Part shown: positions 56,646-64,000 of the stretch, piece after piece | Layout: every line of letters begins with the position of its first letter | Position numbering within the stretch: the stretch's first letter is position 1 | From: Siphonodentalium dalli | Taxonomy: Eukaryota > Mollusca > Scaphopoda > Gadilida > Siphonodentaliidae | Assembly (NCBI GenBank): GCA_032622095.1 | Contig: CP136068.1 | Span: 183,214,796-183,278,795, forward strand | Direction: 5' to 3' | Length of the DNA: 64,000 nucleotides | Translations under genes and position numbers: made by a program | Notes under the pieces: generated by a model | Seen by the model: the letters and a program-made list of their open reading frames with translations, nothing else | Databases searched by the model: none | Told to the model about the DNA's origin: nothing

Positions 56646-57364
56646 GATCTCAGCATGTTACGCACCACAAGTATACAATACCACCGAGGCCACAACATAT
56701 GTATGACACTTTGTAAAGAACTATCCGCATGCTCTGACCGACTTAAGAGCGCAATTGGCCACACACAATGGGATTAGCTGGAAATTGCTGCTGAGAATGC
56801 GTTGACCCCGACACTCAACATATGCTCTTTCTGACGTTGAACATGCCTTGGAAACTGGTGTGCTTTACCAAAAGTCAGGTAACAATTGTGCTCTAACCAA
56901 CAGAAATGTACAGATTGAATAAAACAGGTTTTCATAATTTGTTATCAACAAAGCTATGAAACATGCTAAACACTTTTACTAAATGGAATGACCAGCTGCT
57001 TGCTTCATGCAGCAGCCACATGTTGCGATAATAAAATGGGTATTGCATCTGGGCATAGTAAAAACATGTTGTAATCAGATAAGAGATGACCATATATACC
57101 AGTATATATTTCAGAAGTAATCAATTATTCCAAAAGGACACCTCATCTCACAAAAAGATTTAAGAAATGATGGAATCATCACTATTCAATCAATAGTAGA
57201 ATGAGCCTTTGTCAGTCCCACATTAGTTTTGATTGGCCATGATATTTGCAACACTTGCAGGTTGAAGAAGATGAGAGTCTATAATTTCACGAACATAATT
57301 CTTCATAATAGCTAATAGCCCTCATAACTTACCATTTAAAAGATATTTTCATTTTCAATACCAC
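56646..57364. other. Intergenic, no gene seen
   Basis: Nothing recognised apart from AT-rich sequence. Confidence 0.5.
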
Positions 57365-57725
57365 CCCAGGTTAAGTGGTCCTGCTAATTTTATTTCATGC
57401 TGATGGGTACTACTGGATTGCATTATGTTTGTAGGTCAAAGCGATTCCGTTAAGAAAGAGTACCATCATTTTACCTAAAGTTGGTAATTTTTGCATTGTT
57501 TGGCTAATCCGAGCAATTTGTGCGAAAGCTAGTGTCTGTATGAAACATTCAAGAACATATATATTTAAAAAAAATTAATGTGTACGCTGATGTTTAGTAA
57601 ACAACAGGAATAGTCATCTCAATTATGGCCAGTTTGTAAATACCAGCAGCCATTATTAAAATATTTCACAATATACATGTTTTTTAATGTTTTCTACACA
57701 TAGTGGCTTATTCTCGATTTGTTCA
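57365..57725. mobile_element. Inverted-repeat element F, palindromic copy
   Basis: Right half (57605-57725: CAGGAATAGTCATCTCAATT, ACCAGCAGCCATTATTAAAA) matches 60820-60950 directly. The left half (57365-57590: GTTAAGTGGTCCTGCTAA, GCTAGTGTCTGTATGAAACA) matches 60880-61070 in reverse complement. So this copy is a fold-back version of the half element at 60815. Confidence 0.65.
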
Positions 57726-60700
57726 GATCGCTTTGGTCTACCTGAGTATCAAACCAAATTTATTAGCATCACCACTAAACTTGGGATGCATACTGCCAAA
57801 TGAATATATCGAGTTTTTTCTAAATATAATTCTAGTAAAACCTACACAATACCGTCTTGGTTTGATAAGAGTTATGTTTATATAGGAGTATGGACATGCG
57901 GTCCACCAGTATCATGAAAATTAAATGGGCTCTGCACTAGTAACATCTGGGCTTCTGGGACCCATTAACATTGACAAATGCAACACAAATGAAAAATACA
58001 TAGTAACTTTCCTCAAATATAGATTATAACCTGACAATCATAGTGTTAGGATACTTGTACATATGTATATGTAGGCATGGTCATAGCATGTTTTTTTTAA
58101 ATACTGCATAATGCAGTCTGGGTGAACGTCGACTCTATATTTGAAATATAGAGTCTGGAGCTTATGGAGCAAAAACCATTTCTATTCAGCGAACAGCTTC
58201 CCCAAAATGACGTCATGGATTAAAAAAAATACATCGATGATTGACAGGTGTCCCCACGTGTTATTTGTTGTGCTTCGCAATAGCAGATAATATTTGTGTG
58301 CGACTATTCTTTTTCGGGAGATGAACTCGCTGCATCAACCGGAAAGCTGCATCCGAGAGCAAAAAATAAGGTCGTCATCAAAAATGATGCTTTAGAACTA
58401 TTTAAAAGCATAAAATTAAGTCATTTCCTCGGTGTTAACTTTCAGATGATTTTTTTACGACAAATAATTTGATTTGCAAACCATGGTACAATCATCGACG
58501 TATATTGATCGATGGTACAATAAAGTAAATCAAATACACGGACATAAGTGAGTTCTATTTATATTTATGGGAGGCCAAGTTGGTACCATGCGCATGCCTA
58601 TCTATCAGGTCTAGCACATCCTTCAAATTAATCCGAATCGTACCGAATATATAATTTCGAAGCCATTGTTTCTGTCTGCAAGCATCGCTTTCGATCGGAG
58701 AAATTCCGCTCTGTTACTATATTTAGAGGTGACATTATGGGAGTCTCCACCCACTGACACTTGTTTATTAGCCCATACGGTTTCATTGGACGGAAAATAA
58801 TTTACGCAATCAATCAGATTACGGAATCCCGACGACTTGGAAATGAAATAGCGATGTTATCCGTCAGACCTTATATTCAATGTTGTAATGAATATTTAGG
58901 TATGAGTTTACTCAGACTGTGCATAATGCAGACCATAAATTTCACTAAAATATACATGTACATCTAGTTACTGCATGTACACCATACACCTAAAGCGACT
59001 GACACACATACATGTACCTGCATGGTTCACCATATTTGACATGTAAAGTATATATATATATATATCTCCTGTGCCTATAACATCAAACCAAACGGTTTAC
59101 AGTACTTTTACTGACATTTTTGGAGTGGCACACATATATACATACACAAAATAAAAGTCAATTTAAAGGGACGAAATGAAAAATAAAATTGTGCAACTAT
59201 AATGGAGATCGATATTGTATTACAACATCCACGAATCTACAAAAACATCTGACAAAATGTGGTGGATGGCTATTTGTGATTAGTCACTGACTTCTATGTT
59301 GTTTATGTGTTTTTTCTCATGGCCAGTCTCGTATCATGAGACAAAGTTTTTCTGGGTCAGCAAAGCAGTTTCAAATGGGATGTACTTTATAAAACTTAAG
59401 AGCATTAAATAGTCATTGGTAATGTGATCATGTTTCCTTGATAAGTTGAAACATCGGGGAGTATTGCATAGCATGGCTACCTGCATAATGTATATTTGTA
59501 TGGATTTATATCTGCATATCAACTGATGCTTGTATTTTTCTTCTAACTCACTCTGAACTCAAAATGCAACAGGATTGCATTCGGAATTTCAAGCCCATAA
59601 AGCTAGACATTTTAGAATCAAAGGGACCTTCAAACTGATGAAACGGTATGGGTCCGTCGATTATGACGGCCCGAAACCGTCGAACCGACAGTAATTTATA
59701 ATCGTGTTGCGCAGTTCTCTGACTTTGAATTATCTGTAAATTGTTTGCGTACTGTTGTGCTGCAGTGCACCAAAGGCGAAATAAACTCATTCCTAGACTT
59801 GTCCCTGGCTCATTTTGGAAACACTACGACAATTTCGCTCTGTATCGTACCCACCCATAAGAAACCAGTATGGACCATCGCCATCTTTAAGTAGATAACA
59901 TCGTTTGCGCCATCGATCCAAATATATCGACGGAGAAACAGCAGCAACACGGTGATACCATTAAAACATAACACGTTTGAGAATAGTTCACATATTTAAA
60001 ATATCGATTATAACGATGGGATTGTGCTTTAAACCTTTCATAAAAACAACTTGCGCGTTGTTGTTGTTTAAGTATTATATCGACTAATGTCTTTCACTGA
60101 AGACGCCGATGTGTTAGACGCCGAGGTGGTACTTATTTTGCTCGTCATTATTAGCTCAAATGTGCTTTATCTAAATAATGACCGGAAAATAATGACAACA
60201 TCGGAAAGAGGTAAACACTACCGGTTAAGTTGCCATGGTTTTATGCTGGTGGGTCCTCTTGAATTACTATGATGTTGGTAGAGCAACGTGATGCTGTTTT
60301 GAAAATCTACCGTTATGTTATCTAAGTTGTCATTTTCTCGACTTGTGGCTAATCTGAACGAATGGATAAAAGCCATTATGTTTATAAAACATTGAAAACA
60401 TAGATATTGTATGATGTTTCAAGGAACTTGGTGGTCTGAAAGACCAAATTATGCCCGATTTTATTATATCGCAGTTTGGATCCAGGGATCAACATAGGTC
60501 GATAAATACGCTAAAATTATCATGCGGCCTGTTAAGCCGAATAAAGACTAATTAAAGTGATCGAATGCAGAAAGTTTTGGACGCATGGGCAATAAAGAAC
60601 GTTCCTTGTTAGTCTATTCCTGAAGTGGTAGATGTAACGAGCTTTTGTTTCACTTCCGTGCACACATTGAACACAGTTTGAAAATACAGTAGCTATGTCA

Positions 60701-60814
60701 TTGACATGTATTTTTCATATAGACCCGGTATATATATCGTGTATTTATCAACCTTTACCATAATTTCGGGGACAAAATACTGAAGTTTGAATGAGCCATG
60801 TCCCTTTAAATAGT
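57726..60814. other. Intergenic, no gene seen
   Basis: No exon or domain recognised. A 25-bp palindrome centred near 58147 (GACTCTATATTT on each arm) and a TA microsatellite near 59050 are the only structures noted. Confidence 0.5.
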
Positions 60815-61070
60815 TGTCATAATCAAGACGACCATTCCTGTCGCTTTTGCAAACACACCAGCAGCCATGATTAAACTATTTAAAAAATATATATGTTTTT
60901 GAATGTTTCATGCACACACTAGCTTTTTCTCAAATCAGATTAGCTAAACACAGCTAACTGAACACTTGGCAACATTTTATTTAACAGCCCCCTACAAGCG
61001 TCATGGCAAAACACCAGGACCCACCAACACCATAGCATGTTAGCAGGACTACTTAACCAGGGACGAACAC
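60815..61070. mobile_element. Inverted-repeat element F, half copy
   Basis: ACCAGCAGCCATGATTAAAC, GTTTTTGAATGTTTCATGCA, CACACTAGCTTT and GTTAGCAGGACTACTTAACC; see 57365-57725 for the partner. Confidence 0.65.
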
Positions 61071-62568
61071 GGCGTGTGGGTATCTTCCAGTCAATGAACA
61101 ACAGTCGACATGTTAATCCTCCAGCGACACCAAAAGGGAAGAATTACACCAAATTTAATCCCATATTTGCGAAAAATGTCAGAAAGGGACGTGGCGACAG
61201 GGGATTTATATAGTTTCGCGCGACACTTTGATCAAAATGTTCAATAGTTGGTAATATCATGACATCAATGAGTCAATGGCACATCAATTGAACAAAAATA
61301 ATAAGTTGGCATTTATCTGATCTTAATATTCAAATCGTTCCTACATATGGTAAAAATTTGTAATAAAATTGTCATAATTTGGAAAATTTACCACCCTAGC
61401 GGATGTTTCGTGAGACATAATGATATACAACACTTGGAAAGCTTGAGTCATACCAGTTTTATATTTGCAGGCCAAATCGAATTTTCCAGATTCGGTTTGG
61501 TTCAGAGTGCAGTTGGAAAGTCCTAGTTGGACATACCCAAACAGAAACTACATTTCCACGTTAATATTTAAATATAACATTGATTGCCAAGAAAAACAAA
61601 GTTCGCACATTTAAGACATCGAAGTCTGACGCCCCACTCAAACGAAAACCGTGTAACCACGTCCATTCTTTGACGAAATAGGGGTTATTGAAATTCAAGC
61701 TAGTAATCTGTTAACGAAATAACGATTGAATATTAAAAAATATACGAACAAAAATGATGAAATAAATAAAAGTAAAAAAATATATATATATCCCACAAGC
61801 ATGCCGTGTAGGTAAACCCAATTTTATAGTAGGTTTTAATGGGCGTTCGGCAAAGTAGCACATTGGCCAAAATGAGCTGTTAGATTATACATAAATAATA
61901 TTCGAAAGACCACTGTGTTCACCACACAGTGTCCGAATACCCATATGGTCTGATACCAAATAATCACCATCAGTCGCTTAGCGGCCTTGTGTAATTATTT
62001 GGCCTCAGACACTCCACTCAGTCATTATCCTTTACATAATGGATATTGTTAGTTCCATGTGTTCAACAAAACGGTACACACAATTATATCATTATAATAC
62101 CAGCATAGCAGTGGAAGATACGACCGGCTGTTATAAAGGACATACCAATGTTGTTGCCAATTAATGAAGGGGCATCAATGTGAAAATGGAGAGTGTTTGT
62201 GACATGTTTTGACATTCATCGATTTTCAACATTGTGAGAAGCCCGCAATTATTGACTACACTCTCCATAACAAAACCGGTTGTGCGATACTCTTAAACAT
62301 AATTTACCTTCCTTTACCAACCTTCCTTTACCAAAATATTATTCTGATAAAATTCTAATTGAGATTTGGAATCGATGGACACTTACAATCAACCAAACTA
62401 AACACTTCACAATGAACAGGAACAAGACCAACATATTGTGTCAGGCTTCATATAAAACGTCGGGGCATTTTCGCGGTACATATACAATACTCTAGTCCAT
62501 GCATGCACATTGAGAAACAATTACTGTATAATAATAGCTGCACAAAATGCCACATGGGTGATACGCTT
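61071..62568. other. Intergenic, no gene seen
   Basis: AT-rich; TA run near 61785. No gene or strong repeat. Confidence 0.5.
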
Positions 62569-63011
62569 CCGTTAGGGTACGTTCGTACGCTGGCAAGTTT
62601 GCACGGTACGTCTGTGTGGGCATTTTGTCATAGAAAACCACATGGTGCCAGAATATGAACCGAATTGTGCACATAACATGCACCTTTACCAAAGCGAAAG
62701 ACATACAAAAGTAACATTTATATAGTTCCACTTGTAACAGTTGCACTGTAATTTGCCTCCAAATACCCGTACGATTTATTCTTGCGAGATAATCGCATGC
62801 TATTTACAAGCAAATTCAGGTAGCATCGTTACTAGTGGAACTACAGAGATTTTACTTCGCATGTTGTTACTTCGCATGTTGTTAGCTGTGACACAGATGC
62901 ACTTTATGTGCTGGTTTCCGTTCATATTATGGCAGCATATCGTTTTCTACGACAAAATGCCTGCAAATCATACTGTGCGAACGTGCCAGTGTATGAACGT
63001 ACCCTTACAGT
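62569..63011. mobile_element. Inverted-repeat element G with arms of about 115 bp
   Basis: 62569-62682 and 62897-63011 are reverse complements with substitutions: ends GTTAGGGTACGTTCGTACGC / GTGTATGAACGTACCCTTAC, then GGCATTTTGTCATAGAAAAC / GTTTTCTACGACAAAATGCC and GTGCCAGAATATGAACCG / TTCATATTATGGCAGC. Both arms accidentally encode similar peptides (VVFYDKMP / IVFYDKMP) because of the symmetry. No transposase. Confidence 0.85.
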
Positions 63012-63290
63012 GTGAATCAACGCTCGCTGTCCTCCCCGTTAAACGTGCCAGTGTATGAACGTGCCCTTACAGTGTGAATCAACGCTCGCTGTGCTCCCCG
63101 TTAAACGTGCCAGTGTATGAACGTACCCTTACAGCGTGAATCAACGCTCGCTGTGCGCCCCGTTAAACGTGCCAGTGTATGAACGTACCCTTACAGAGTG
63201 AATGAACGCTCACTGTGCTCCCCGTTAAACGTGCCAGTGTATGAACGTACCCTTACAGCGTGAATCGACGCTCGCTGTGCTCCCCGTTGT
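62980..63290 (+). repeat. 62-bp minisatellite, five units
   Basis: Unit starts AACGTGCCAGTGTATGAACG at 62980, 63042, 63104, 63166 and 63228, exactly 62 bp apart, followed by TACCCTTACAGTGTGAATCA and ACGCTCGCTGTGCTCCCCGT. The first half of the unit is the terminal sequence of element G. Confidence 0.95.
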
Positions 63291-64000
63291 TGCAGTGTGG
63301 TTGTCATTAAACAATACTATATGTGTACGATCAGACACAACATCTTTAACTCTACAATCCTTACACTCCAAGAAATAGGACAAATATAATATACTCTCAC
63401 GCGTATTATGCGTGATTATCTACCACTCAATTAATACCCATCCTATTAATTAACAAATAAAGCGAATATCTGACTTTCATTTGACCCTCTGATTTTCTGT
63501 TTTTCCTCAGCGAATGGCGCACCATTTGTTCAGACTTTGATGTAACATTAAAATTCATCTATATAGTGCATTTATGGTCTTATCTAGAACTAAATGCAAC
63601 ACAATGTTTCCTTGCAATAATCAGTGAATACAAACAACATTCTAAACTATAATATTGTCACAAAAAGGGAACTTGGTGAAAGTTGTAAAATTGCTTAAAT
63701 ATTCAATTTATCGATTATTCGGGAATATTCATACAAAATCTCATCACAAGTCCTTGCATTATCATACCCATTGTAATTAGATTTGGCAATCATGATTAAA
63801 TATCACAAAACATATCCTAATTACTGATATGCATGGGCGATGTCAGCAACGATTCGATGGATTCATACTAAACTGCCTTGGAAACAGAAACAAAAATTTG
63901 TATCTGATGCCCACATTTCACAATTTTGAAAGAGGTATCTCAAAATAAACCTACAACATAGCGCTGAAACTACGTTGTTTGTTTCTTACGTTTTTCGATA
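63291..64000. other. Intergenic, no gene seen
   Basis: AT-rich to the window end; no feature recognised. Confidence 0.5.

Noticed and set aside
60087-60272. 61-codon ORF with a hydrophobic stretch (VVLILLVIISSNVLYL)
   Set aside because: Looked slightly like a transposase N-terminus, but is short and has no supporting downstream coding sequence.
62492-63058. Two ORFs sharing (V/I)VFYDKMP on opposite strands
   Set aside because: Explained by the arms of inverted-repeat element G.

Overview
The window looks like a piece of a large, repeat-rich, AT-rich invertebrate genome, most likely a mollusc. There are no operons or ribosome-binding sites. One gene is split into exons with GT/AG borders and compatible phases. 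The rest is dominated by minisatellites, MITE-like inverted-repeat elements, a tRNA-derived SINE and a decayed LINE. The mollusc call rests on the split gene, whose C-terminal 240 residues join a Pif/BMSP-like chitin-binding segment to a laminin-G-like domain. That combination is known from mollusc shell-matrix proteins. The species is not determinable from what I can see.

Layout. Positions 1-14534 are one uninterrupted 24-bp minisatellite that starts before the window. It shows higher-order structure: a tandem pair of 4830-bp blocks, 504-bp and 1176-bp sub-blocks, and five clusters of 33-bp variant units. Positions 14535-21436 hold a dispersed element (15738-16105), a 28-bp minisatellite (16345-17100), and a LINE pseudogene (about 17450-20371) inserted into a MITE whose two halves lie at 17384-17447 and 20372-20819.

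The Pif-like gene runs on the + strand with exons at 21437-21598, 26395-26756, 38596-38686, 39905-39987 and 46754-46780 (stop). Three AATAAA signals follow at 46824-46870. Its upstream exons (family knowledge suggests a VWA domain and more chitin-binding modules) were not found and may lie left of the window. The introns are full of inverted-repeat elements, hairpins and degenerate tandem repeats with periods near 160 bp.

From 46871 to 52073 there are MITEs, a purine tract and the 3' end of a second LINE (about 51240-51500). An intronless class A GPCR gene (367 aa) lies at 52074-53177 on the + strand. From 53200 to 64000 I recognise no gene. That stretch contains an ACCGT-rich cluster, inverted-repeat elements, and a 62-bp minisatellite whose unit carries the end of the adjacent inverted-repeat element.

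How it works together: the two genes are independent of each other (an extracellular chitin/mineral matrix protein and a peptide-type receptor). The remaining structure is best read as transposon nesting and tandem amplification. I did not find a convincing new biological system. The most unusual observations are the exon/splice-donor fragment amplified in tandem in an intron, the very large palindrome at 36375-37300, and the 14.5-kb 24-bp array that is free of frame-shifting indels.
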